From the NCBI GenBank assembly GCA_002897115.2, contig BCIH01000017.1:124001-188000 (forward strand): DNA of 64,000 nt, written 5' to 3'. The notes beneath the pieces were generated by a model. That model had not been told where the DNA came from. It did not search any database and saw nothing but the letters and a program-made list of their open reading frames with translations. The position numbers and the translations under genes are program-made. The DNA is from Prototheca cutis. Taxonomy: Eukaryota > Chlorophyta > Trebouxiophyceae > Chlorellales > Chlorellaceae. Positions 33,664 to 44,020 of this stretch are shown here, one piece after another. Position 1 is the stretch's first letter. Every line of letters starts with the position of its first letter.

Positions 33664-35654
33664 ATGGCTCCCCCGCAGGCGCCTCCTTCAGGCACGTCGG
33701 TCACTGGAGCATGGGCGCCTGGGAACCATGCAATGTGCGTCTGCAGATTGTGTTCGAATGCCATGTGCTGGATAGTGAGGTACCACAAACAACCCTTGGG
33801 TGGTGCAGTCTTTCGGGCTACAAAAGAGGACATCGGGGCCCTCCTGGACAGGACCAAGTGCTTCATATTTGACTGCGATGGTAATGCACAGAGATGGACT
33901 CATGGCGGCATGAATGTGTGTATGTTGAGGAGTGTGATCTTCAGAGTGTGGATTGCCGACTCTTGTTGCATGCACCGTCGGTCGAGCGCAGGTGTGATCT
34001 GGCGCGGAGACACGCTGCTGCCAGGCATTCCAGAGACATTGGCTTTCCTGCGGAATCAGGTGGCGGGGCAGTCTTGATTCAGGGAATGCATTGTGCAATG
34101 TGTGGTATTGCTCCCTCACCACTGGGCCCCAGAGGTGAGCTCCCATGGAATGCTCAGGCAGACCAGTGGCCAACCACTGCTGCAGGGCAAGCGCCTCTTC
34201 TTTGTGACCAACAACAGCACCAAGTCGCGGGCAGGGTTCTTGCAAAAGTTCAGAGACCTGGGGCTGGATATACCTGCAGTATGTAGCTGTTCGATGTGTG
34301 GAGGAGGGTACGGCAGTGCCCTGTGATATCGAAGTGCTTTACAGCACATGCCCAATGATGACGCTCAATTCTTCCATACATTCTTCTCTAAACCCCATGC
34401 AATACTCCCATGCAGGAGGAGATTTACTCCTCAAGCTATGCGGCAGCAGCATACCTGGAGTCTATCGACTTTCCAAAGGAAAAGAAAATCTATGTGATTG
34501 GCGAGCAAGGCATTGTGGTGCGCAGCGGTGCGGGTGTGGACCGTTGAGTGTGGGGAACCCATGGGGTGCAGTGATGCGTTGCATGCATGCATGCATTCTC
34601 ATGAGCAGCATGGCAGCCATGCAAACCCCTGCCTCTGTTGCATGTTTGCCCAATGCACAGGATGAGCTGGAGCTCAAGGGGTTCCGGCATCTGGGCGGCC
34701 CGGATGACACCGGCAAGACCATCGAGTGGAATGGCAACACCCGGTTGGATCAAGACCCCCAGGTGGCCGATTTATCATGCAGGGTGTTCAGTCCATGGCT
34801 GTTCTAGGGCAAGGCGTATGTGAATGCGCCAAAAGAACCCCCCTTTCCTGCCGGCAGGGCGTCCAGCTGTGGGTATCGTGCTCTGGACTGCGTAATCCCC
34901 ACCAACTTGCCATGCAAGGCGCCTGCGTCTCACGCCGATCAATGCATCTCCCCGACACAGGTTGGCGCTGTTGTCGTGGGATTCGACCGTGGATTCTCCT
35001 ATTACAAGCTGCAAATGGCGACGCTGTGTCTTCTGCAGAACCCCAGCTGCCTGTTCATCGCCACCAACATGGATGCCACCAAGCACCTGACAGCCTCACA
35101 GGAGTGGGCAGGCGCCGGCTCCATGGTGGGAGCCCTCAAAGGTGCGAGCCGTAGTGTTGTTCGTACATCTGGTTGATCATGTAAGAAGTCTTGTATACCG
35201 TTCCTCTCTTCCATGCCTACCACCCCCCCTCCAGCCAACCCCCAAAGTGCCCTCCCCCCTCTTCCCACCCAGGCTCCACAAAGCTCGAGCCCATGCTGGT
35301 AGGCAAGCCCTCTGGCTTTATCCTGTCGGATATTGCCGGAAAGGAGGGCCTGGACCGAGACCAAATTTGCATGGTCGGGGACCGCCTGGACACAGACATC
35401 CTGTTTGGCCAGCGCGGCGGACTGAGCACCCTCCTCGTGCTCTCAGGTAGGCTGGGCTGGGCTGGAAAGAGACAATGGAGGTGGTGGTTCTACGCAATTC
35501 TCACAGCACACGGGGCAGCGTCAATCAACTGAGGACCAAATACCCCATAAGCACAGGGGTGACGACGGAGGAGCGCCTGCTGAGCCCGGACAACAAGATT
35601 CATCCTCAGATGTACCTCGACTCACTTGGGCACGTGCTGCACCTGGCCTCGTGA
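33664..35654 (+). CDS. Phosphoglycolate/p-nitrophenyl phosphatase, HAD family
   Basis: This is a HAD-superfamily phosphatase of the PGP type. In photosynthetic cells it removes the 2-phosphoglycolate made by Rubisco oxygenation. Motif I is FIFDCDGVIWRGD, split by an intron after FDCDG. Motif II is KRLFFVTNNSTKS. A lysine is present in LVGKPSGFILSDI (motif III region), and motif IV is MVGDRLDTDILFGQRGGLST. Other family segments are IYSSSYAAAAYLESIDFPKE, VGAVVVGFDRGFSYYKLQMA and ATNMDATKHL. The last exon (TTEERLLSPDNKIHPQMYLD) ends at a TGA at 35652-35654. The start is uncertain: ATG 33664 is in frame and upstream residues could act as a transit peptide, but a separate 5' exon is possible. Eight or more exons are used. 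Confidence 0.88.
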
Positions 35655-36050
35655 AGAACTGTGCATGTATTGTCTGTGTACCGTGATGCATGCAGAGAAT
35701 TGAAATGAATCCATCCATTTGTGATAAGTTATGGAAGAGCCGTGCGGCTGGGGTCAGGCCAGGATCTGATGTGCATCTTCCCAGGCAATGGATCCCGTTG
35801 GCAGAGTTGACAACCCCGACCACCGTGAGCTCCAGAAAAGCGGTGGCTCATGTGCCATGCACGCGAGGCGCGGCGGAGCGGCGAACGCACACCCGCTTAA
35901 GCGCAAGTCGCAAAATGCCCAAGTATAATTACTGTTTCTATTTTTACATATACAACGGAAGGTTATCCTACTCAAGTGCTCGTTTCCGTCGCGTACCAGG
36001 GAGGGTGCCCTGGCACCTGCGCTCGTCCCGGCTGCAAGCTCCCGCGGGCA
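35655..36050. other. Spacer between phosphatase and RPF1
   Basis: This holds 396 bp without coding support. It is the 3' UTR of the phosphatase and the promoter of RPF1. Confidence 0.4.
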
Positions 36051-36721
36051 ATGAAGCGCAGGGCGGGTGAGGATGGGGAGGACGAGGGCCCCTCGACGAG
36101 CGGGCCCCGTCCCATTGGCGAGATGGTGGGTCACATCAAGAACAAACTGGTGCGGTCCATGAAGTACCAGGAGCTGAAGAGGAAGGACGACAGGCGCAAG
36201 AAGGTCGAGCGCAAGAAGCGCCAGGAAGCCGTCAAAAAGGCCATTGAGGCGGGAAAAGAACCACCCCCGATACAGCAGCCTCAGGTATTTGAGTCTGGGT
36301 GTTGTGTGTTAGGGGGAGGAGCTACAGGTGGCAGTTCCTTCTGTGGGTGTTCGGTGGTGGCATGGTGGGGCCAGGGGAAGGGCTGCTGGGCTCTGCCTTT
36401 TGTACTCCTTGCTTCGTTTTTTCCCAGGTGGATGCCTTCTGCTCTGATTCATGCATGCGCCATGACACACACAACTCCTCCTGTTCTGCCACCCCATCTT
36501 CAGACGATAGAGTCCAAGCGGATCAAGGATGAGACGACAGTGGAGCCAGACGATGAGGAGGTGGTCGCAGAGGAAGAGCAGGACGAGTTTGCTGGTACGT
36601 TTGGGGGGATATTCTGGATGTCACGCTTGCTGCAGATGTTGATCCGCACTGTTAGGCAAGAGAAGCTTGTGGTCCAAGAGGGTGTGTGTGTGTGTGGTGT
36701 GTGGGGGGGGGGGGGTGGGGT

Positions 36722-36764
<43 letters not shown>

Positions 36765-37392
36765 CTGCTGTCATCGCTGCATCGACCAGATTCTCTTGAC
36801 AACCTACTGAACTGACTCCCCCTAGCCGTGCCGCCCTTCTCCCTCCCAAAACAAAGACGTCCACCACCCACCCACCATTCTACACAGAGCACTTTACAAG
36901 AGCGCGACCACCGCACGTGCTCATCACCAGCTGCTTCAAGCCCTCTGGCGCCATGTACAAGTTCATCGCAGACCTGCTCGAGGCGAGTGTTGCCTGTGCA
37001 TATATGAATGGGTGGTGGTGGTGGTCGAGAGTGCGCCACACATGAGCCGTCTTCGCTGTGACCGAGCTTGCACCAGTTTCCTGCCCCCAAAACCACGCAC
37101 AGGTGTTCCCCAATGCCACATATTACAAACGCCAGGGCTACCCGCTGAAGAAGATTGTGCAGTATGCCAAGGCCCGTGAGTTTACGGACGTGGTGGTGAT
37201 CAACGAAGACCGCAAACAGATTAATGGCATGCTGGTCACTCACCTCCCCGAGGGACCCACCGCTCTTTTCCGCATCACAAACCTCAAGCTCTCCGAAGAC
37301 ATCGAGGTGTGGGGTTGCTATTTGCCTTGGTATGAGGGCAATACCTCCCATGCACACAGATAGTAACACGCGCACGCGCGCGCGCGCGCGCG

Positions 37393-37431
<39 letters not shown>

Positions 37432-38087
37432 GCACGCACACGCACGCACACACACAAATAAGAAGGACAAGAAGAAGAATAAATAAATAATATTCCCCCC
37501 TCCCCCCCAACACACGCACACTGCAGGGCCATGGACGGGCGACGACCCACCGGCCAGAGGTCGTGCTGAACAACTTTACCACTCGCCTGGGGCACCGAGT
37601 TGGCCGGCTGTTTGCCTCGCTGTTCCATCAGGACCCAGCTTTCCGGGGCCGCCGTGTCGTCACTTTCCACAACCAGCGAGATTTTATCTTTTTCAGGTGC
37701 GTGGCCGGGTTGGGCCCCCCCCCCAAACCCCCCAAAGGGAGGGAGGGGGCCGTGTGGATGGGGGCCGATACTAGCCGCACCTGGGGTACGTCTGCTGCTG
37801 ATTCAAATTATCCTGGGTGCGAACAAGAAGTCCCTTGCTTCTTCTGACTCACCGCGGCCATCCCTTCGACGATCACACGCAGGCACCACCGGTACATCTT
37901 TGAGGAGAAGGAGGATCGGCAGTCCAAGAAGGCACAAGTCGGCGCTCGGCTGCAGGAGCTTGGACCCCGGTTCACGCTGCAGCTCGAGTCGCTGCAAAAG
38001 GGCACCTTCAACCCATCCGGGGGAGAGTTTGAATGGATCAACGGCTCTGGGGAAAAGGATACCTCACGTCTCAAATTCAAGCTCTGA
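36051..38087 (+). CDS. RPF1: RPF1, ribosome production factor 1 (Brix domain)
   Basis: RPF1 is a nucleolar Brix-family protein needed for maturation of the large ribosomal subunit. Six exons (36051-36284, 36504-36594, 36888-36982, 37103-37306, 37527-37696, 37883-38087) join in phase to 332 residues. A basic N-terminal helix ([20 protein letters not shown]) is followed by an acidic patch ([16 protein letters not shown]) and then the Brix domain. Its landmarks are [77 protein letters not shown] and [17 protein letters not shown]. The C-terminus is [16 protein letters not shown]. Intron 3 uses a GC donor (GAG|GCGAGT at 36983). Intron 2 contains a long G tract, and intron 4 a CG/CA microsatellite. 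Confidence 0.95.
36680..36764. repeat. (GT)n followed by about 60-bp G tract in RPF1 intron 2
   Basis: A short GT repeat runs into a G homopolymer broken by single Ts at 36716 and 36721. It lies well inside the intron and its length may be inexact. Confidence 0.9.
36983..37102 (+). other. GC-AG intron in RPF1
   Basis: The exon ends CTCGAG and the intron opens GCGAGT and closes GCACAG. The junction gives [14 protein letters not shown], matching the Brix family. The nearby GT two codons on would break phase. Confidence 0.8.
37370..37458. repeat. (CG)n/(CA)n dinucleotide repeat in RPF1 intron 4
   Basis: Alternating purine-pyrimidine sequence: about 15 CG units followed by about 20 CA units and CGCA variants. 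It is a candidate for left-handed (Z) DNA. Confidence 0.9.
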
Positions 38088-38211
38088 GCGACGGTGCTAG
38101 CTGCGGTGCGCGAGGCGCTGTGTCTGATGAGATGGGCAAGCTCGCTCCTCCCTTTCTTCTTACAGCTAACCCTCAAAGAACTTTGCTCTCGCCCCCTGTG
38201 ATGCACTCTGC

Positions 38212-39851
38212 CTACAGCTCGTGATACCACTTGCCAGAGACAAAGTCGATGACCTTGGGCAGGGTCTCCTGCAAGGACGCTGCCGCCGTCGCCAAATTCT
38301 GCAGGAACTCCTCCTGTGCATTATGTATGGGGGAGAAGAAGCCAGGGTGACTGGGTGTTGCTGCTGTGTGTCTTGACATGCGGGGGGGGATCAAAAAGAT
38401 TCCCCAATAACAATAAAAGGGAGCCACATTAACCACCGACTACCCCACCTGAGCTGGCCGGTCGCCATCGACGATGTCAGTGATTGCCTTTACGCAGAAG
38501 CAGGGCACCTCAAAGAGACTGCAGGACCAGGCAATGGCCGCAGCCTCCATCTCCTGTGAGGTTTAGATGCCGGGTTTATGACCTGTTAGAGCCAATGCAG
38601 CGATTATCTTTTTGTGAGGATGTGCACAGCACCCTCGTGCCTCCCCGGCCCTGGCCCCCCCCAAACACCCATCCATCCACCCACCTTGACGGCTGCGCCA
38701 TGCTCCTTCATGATCTCCATGTCTCGGTCGGTGTAATCCAGTGAGTTGCCGGACGTCACAATCCCGGATTTGAGACCCAGAGCGGCTTGCAGGGCTGGCG
38801 TCGGCACCGCCACATACCGTCCGATGCCGTACTCCACAAACGGCTGTCAAAAGGAGCATGGGGGGTTGCTTTCATTCGAACTATTTGCTGCTCAAGGTGA
38901 TAATACAAGTAATCGCCTGGAAAAGGAAGAGAAAACCCCAGGAACCATGGTTTTGCGAACAACTATGACCGCAAAACAGAAAATGTGCCAACATAGTTCG
39001 TGGAGCGATCCAACCCCCTTACCCCGATGGGGATGCGGCGGTCGTGGTTCAGCATGGCGGTGGACAGGAAGACGTCTCCGATCGCCGCGCCCTGAGCCCT
39101 AAACCCGCCGGCGGTGCCGGTGGAGATGACGAGGTCCGGGCTGAACGCCTGGACTGCAAGGTAGGCGGTCAGCGCGGCCGGGACGGTGCCAACGTTGTCG
39201 ACGCCGTGGACCCGGCACTTGCCGTTGACCACGACATGGATGGTCACATTGCCGTGCGTTCCAGAGTACGAGGTGCAGGGCGCGGGGGGCCGGATGGCGG
39301 ACGGGGTGTCCCGCTTCAAGCCCAGGTGCTCCAGCAGGGGGGTGGCTTCAGCTTCCATTGCTGTGGTTGGTGCGGGGATGAGGTGGGTGGGTGGGGAAGG
39401 GAGTAGAAGGGGGCGTCCATCCGTAAGCAAATACTGGCTAGGCCAACCGTGAGGGAGGCGTATTTGCTGAACCACACCCTCCAGTCATTCTTCCCTCCAA
39501 CGCTGCATCGTACACTTTTCCCAGACGCATGCACCCATGCCCAACAGGGAAATGCCGATCGTCGTGCATGGCCCTGTGCCTCGCACCAATCAGCACCAGG
39601 ACGCTCTTGATCTGGCGGTCCTCGGGGTGAAGCACCTTGGTCGCGGTCGCGGCAGCGCCAGTCTCTGCAGAAACAAGGAGAGCGTGCGTGCGTGGGGGAG
39701 CATGGGGAGACATACCAGCATCAAGTGCTGGCGTTTGTTGCAAGCACCCTGCGTATCGCCCTTCCACTGTGGCAGTGAGTCTCCAAACATGGGGCCCCAC
39801 CAACTGACCCTGCACGACATCAGCCTCCAGTCCGTGCTGCTCGGTGGCCAT
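38212..39851 (-). CDS. 5'-methylthioadenosine nucleosidase (MTN type)
   Basis: This enzyme hydrolyses methylthioadenosine in the methionine salvage (Yang) cycle. Exon 1 is 39809-39851 (MATEQHGLEADVVQ). Exon 2 is 39587-39664 and ends IKSVLVLI. Exon 3 starts at 39360, so that the joined sequence reads LVLIAMEAEATPLLEHLGL, the family's N-terminal substrate motif. HGVDNVGTVPAALTAYLAVQ and DLVISTGTAGGFRAQGAAIG follow, with FLSTAMLNHDRRIPI. Later exons give EYGIGRYVAVPTPALQAALG, VTSGNSLDYTDRDMEIM, EMEAAAIAWSCSLFEVPCFC (catalytic and ribose-binding Glu region), VKAITDIVDGDRPAQ and EEFLQNLATAAASLQ. The stop lies only 124 bp from the RPF1 stop on the other strand. TTACA at 38160-38164 on the plus strand is a TGTAA signal for this gene. 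Confidence 0.92.
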
Positions 39852-40415
39852 CACGATGGCTGAATCGAATTCACGGATGATGCGGGGTGGAGGGAAATAC
39901 CACGATGGATTGGCCCCACCGGATCCGGGCACTGGGATGCTGTCGGCGCGCCGCCCTTCCACTGGATTCCTGCACACGAGTTCGCACACCCTCGCTCCTT
40001 CTCAGCGAGGGAATGGATTTGTCGAATACTCAAGAATTGGCTGCTTCGTGAACGTACTCCAGCGAGAACGGTGGGTATGAGCTGGAAAGCCCTTCCTTCG
40101 CTCCTGCTGCTGGCACAATGACGGGCATCTCGGGAGGGAAGGACCCTCGATGTCCGCTGGATTGGATCAGATGCGCACTTGACCGCAGCCGATCCTGACA
40201 CAGGGAATGGGACCCCATTCCCAATCCTGTTCATTCGCACATTTTTCAGTGCTTTTCGGGAAGATGCAGGGGGATGCGCGGGTCCCTCACGCACCTCCTT
40301 TGCGGCTACCTCGTGGGTAGTGGCCCGCGGGTTTATCGACATGGCAGGCCTACAACGCCCAAAGTCCTGGATCACCTGTGACAGCAGTTGCTGCCATTGA
40401 AACTCAATTGTATTG
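39852..40415. promoter_or_regulatory. Divergent intergenic region, MTN / UVRAG-like
   Basis: These 564 bp probably hold both promoters. A minus-strand open frame from ATG 40432 (with INTIEFQWQQLLSQVIQDFG and AMSINPRATTHEVAAKE, ending at a GTGCGT donor near 40301) looks protein-like. It has no recognised downstream exon and overlaps the proposed UVRAG exon 1. Confidence 0.4.
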
Positions 40416-43400
40416 ATGCGCTCGCCTGACATGCCAGCGGGGCTCCCGTATGACACGCTGCAATGGGTGAGCGAGCGGGCGCTGGGGTCCTCCCTGCCCT
40501 GGGGTGGTCAGACATTACAGACCCTCGGTCAGGGCTGCTGGGATTCCCAATGCCAGGGCGCTGACCATACCGCCGCTCTACACACCTGCACAGGCTCCAA
40601 GTCGAAGAGTGCGGCATCTGAGGAGCATCACAGCGTCTGGATTGCCCCGACCAAGTGACTGCACCGCCGGCGAGGCCCTCGCTGTCTGTGCCACAGCGTT
40701 TGTGCCTTTGGCACATGGGACACCTGGCGACAGGTCCCGTGAAGCGGATGCGGAACCTCCCTGGCGACCGTTGTACAGCACCGAAGCTGTATGTGGTGAA
40801 GAGGGAGACTGGATTTTTGTTGGCGTGGACTGGGTGTTTGCATTCCGCAGCTGGATGGAAATGACGAGTTGGGTTGCTGCCCCGAGCTGCTTGCCCACAT
40901 CCAGGTGCCCCCCCCCAAAGAAAGTAAATAAAAATAATTAAATAAAGCCCTTATTCTGTTCAGGTGAGGTTGCTGCCCGAGGTGGACTGGGCCCCTCTGG
41001 ACTGGGCGGAGTCAGGGGCTTTGGCAGGCACTCTTGACCAGCATGAAGTGCTCCTAGGGTTTTACGTTGTGTCCCGGGGTCGACTGGAGCAGGGGAGCAG
41101 ATGTCATGGCGGTGCAAACCCGGGCAACATGGACGTGGGAATGTGGCACGACATAGACGCCGACAAAGCCGGCTCGCCCGCCGGCGCCGTGCGGCTGGGA
41201 AGGGCGATCGCAGGGCCTGATGTCCAGAATGCCACGGCTGACGAGCGCGGTTGCACCGTTCGTGCTGACAGTGTCGGCGCCGTCGACCCCGACAATGCAG
41301 CGATCGCCGCCGAAGGCAGCACCAGGGCCGCCACCGTGGCCGTGGCTCGAGACTCCATCGACGCGGCAGTTGGGAGTATGGAAACAAACGGTACTCTTGC
41401 GGCAGCTGGTATGACTGCTGCGTTGCCCAGCCCCCTGCCACCATTACCGACAGCTCGATGGGCGACAGGGGAATGCCCGCCACATCCGACGCTGCACGTG
41501 ACGCCAGTGTTGGCGTGCGCTGTGGACATTTCCAGGCTCGGCGTGGGAGCTGCGTTTTCTATGGGACAAGACTCTGGGCCCAGCTCAGTCCTGTTGGAAT
41601 TAGAAGACGGCTGCCAGTTGGCGTGGCCGCCCGAACCGCCTGCTCTTCAGGACAGCCCCGAGAAGCCTGCCCAGGTGAAGGGGTGTTGGGGCTGTGCTGC
41701 TGTTGTCTGAGGCTGCATTTTTTGTTTAAAAACTGCCCCACAACCCCTTTGCCATGATGCATTCTCCTTGCCGTCTCATCTTCCCTCCCAGGCTGCCTGA
41801 AAGAGCTGCCAACTTCCTTGCAACAACTGCATGCAGGGTACTGCAACGCCGAGCACGAGGGCAGCGTCGCCTATGCTGGTTCCAGGGTCAAGTCCGCTGG
41901 GCAAGAGCGTGCCAGCGGGATCGGCCTGGCCGACGCCCGAGAAGAGGATGCTAGCAGTCTACGGCGCGGAACCAGGCGCCCCGACGCCCGGCCCCTCCGG
42001 CTCGCCTCCCAAGGGCCAAACCCCCGGTATGGGCGTGCCGCGGAGCCTGGCAGCCCTGTTCATGTCCCGCTTGCTGCCCAGCACTGGCAGTCTGGCCGCC
42101 CTCGTTGGTGGGGGTGGCGAAGGGGAGGGTAGTCTTGTGCCTGATGCCGGTTCAGGCCCCGGCTCCGAAGCTGGCGATGCCCGCGGGCTCCAGGGAAGCA
42201 GTGGCAATGGGGCGGGACAAGGCCCGAGCGTCCCGTGTCGGCTGCGCCTGGCGGAGCTGGCGGCTTCAGCCTTGGGCCTGGCTGCGAGCCGGGCACGGCT
42301 GGATGCCGCACGATGCCGTGTATTGGACGCTCGTGTTGTGCTGCAAGCACGCACCGCCGGTTCTGGTAAAGTTGGGGTCATTGACAACGGCAGCTTTTGG
42401 GGAACGAGCCCAGACGCAGGGCTGGTGCCCTGCCAAGCCGTCTGGACGTGCGCAGGCGATGGTGCGGGTGATGATGGTCTAGCCATTGACGTTGCGACCG
42501 GGAGCAACCCAGCCACCACTACCAGTGCATCCGAGCCGCTGTCAGCGCGACACTTATCCGAACAAGCTGCGACGACCCGAGCACGGGTGGCCTGCGTTCG
42601 TGCCGCCACGGAACGAGCCCAGGCTGCCGGGGACGCACTGCGGGAGGATCTCCGCGCCCGGGCATCGGCGCGCGCGGCGTCACTCCGGGCGCTGGTCGCG
42701 GCGGCTCGGCGGCTGGACGCGGCGGCCGCGGCGCTGGAAGGTACCGATTCGAGGCGTCGTGAGCTGTCGGTGTTTGCAGGGCTGGTGGCCTGTCGCTGCA
42801 TGCGGCTACGGGAACTGGGTGACCTGTTTCAGGTGGCCCCGCAAGCGATGCTCGTCCCACGCGAACCATCTGGTGGGTTCTTGGAAGAGCAGCTGGAAGC
42901 ACGGTGGGCAGGGACTGCGGCGGCTGTGGCATCACGGCACCGCCTGCCCCCCCGGCCCAGCCTTTTACCTCCGGGGTACGCAGTCCGCGCTGTGGAAGTG
43001 TCCATTGCAGGCCTTGTGCTTGACCCCGGTATTTGGAAAAAGGCGTTCCTGGCGGGGGCTTACGATGCCGATGCCGAGGAAGACCGAGCTGCAGGCATCG
43101 CTGCGGGCGCGGCCGCGCAGTGCACTGCCCTCGCGGCCGCAATCCTGGGCGTGCCCCTGCGTTACCCCATCGTCCTCTGCGGCTCCACGTCCTGGATTGC
43201 CACGGGGTATGGTGCGGGGCGCGGGTACTCCGAGGCCGCGGCGGCTGCAGCGGCTGCCGCCGGACACGGCGGTCCCGGAAGCGCGTTGTTCGGATCTAGC
43301 GGCTTGCTCACAGCACACGGGGCCGCCGCGGCCGCAGCAGCAGCAGCGGGCCTGCCGGCCGATCCGTTTCATGAAGACCCGGATGCCGCGGCCGATGCGG

Positions 43401-43582
43401 AGCCCGAGTTGTATCCACTCCACTGCCCCGGAGACCGTGATCGACCGAGGTTTGGCGTCGCCGTGGGTCTGCTCAACCGCGACATCGCGCAGCTCCTTCA
43501 GGCCCACGGCATGACGGCGGCGGGGCCATCGCACTTGCTGACGAACTTGCACAAGCTCCTGGCAGCGGCGCGGAGCTGCTGA
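40416..43582 (+). CDS. UVRAG/VPS38-like subunit of class III PI3-kinase complex
   Basis: Members of this family (Atg14/VPS38/UVRAG) direct VPS34-Beclin 1 to endosomes or autophagosomes. Four exons (40416-40466, 40594-40904, 40969-41674, 41837-43582) join in phase to 937 residues. The N-terminal region resembles the UVRAG C2 domain: RRVRHLRSITASGLPR, EPPWRPLYS, GDWIFVGVDWVFAFRSWMEM and LDQHEVLLGFYVV. A low-complexity linker follows, then a long Arg/Ala-rich coiled coil (coding about 42550-42760; TRARVACVRAATERAQAAGD). The C-terminal domain has LAAAILGVPLRYPIVLCGST, an Ala/Gly-rich insertion, YPLHCPGDRDRPRFGVAVGL and LNRDIAQLLQAHG. Exon 1 was chosen because its GTGAGC donor gives the right phase, but it is very short and could be elsewhere. 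Confidence 0.78.
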
Positions 43583-44020
43583 GAGCGAGAGTGTGGCTGT
43601 GGGTTGGGACGTGGTGGTGGGGGGTAGTGGGTAGGGATGTGGAAGAGGAGTCAGCCGCCCATCCCCAGTGCATGCCCCACAGACTGTCGTGCTCTGAGAG
43701 TACAACTGAACGTGAAAAGAATAACAATGACAAGGTGTCAGGAAGTGGAGACCATACTTACAGCATGGCAATGCTGGAGTACCCGCAGGGCATGGCAGAA
43801 CTGGAAGCATGCTGGTCCGTCGATCCATCCGGGGCCAGGGGGCCGGTCAAGCGCAGCAGTCGGATCGTGTCATGATCGCAATTTTTTGCTGGAACCACAC
43901 AACAAAGGAGAACCGTGGGTGGGCATGGGAAGGAATAATGCAAGGTCTGAACCAACAAGCAGTCCCTTTTCAAATGAGCCCTGGGGCTGCTGCCGCCATC
44001 GCCCCTCTGGACCCTGGTGT
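43583..44020. other. Convergent spacer, UVRAG-like / M1 aminopeptidase
   Basis: This holds 438 bp with no supported gene. TTACA at 43758-43762 is a TGTAA on the strand of the aminopeptidase gene, about 260 bases past its stop. Confidence 0.45.

Noticed and set aside
39438..39989. Single minus-strand gene of 183 residues
   Set aside because: Its useful parts are the first two exons of the MTA nucleosidase; splicing in phase to the exon at 39360 restores the family's N-terminal motif.
41959..42801. 280-residue minus-strand open frame
   Set aside because: It is antisense to the coiled-coil exon of the UVRAG-like gene, which has recognisable family segments and correct phase.
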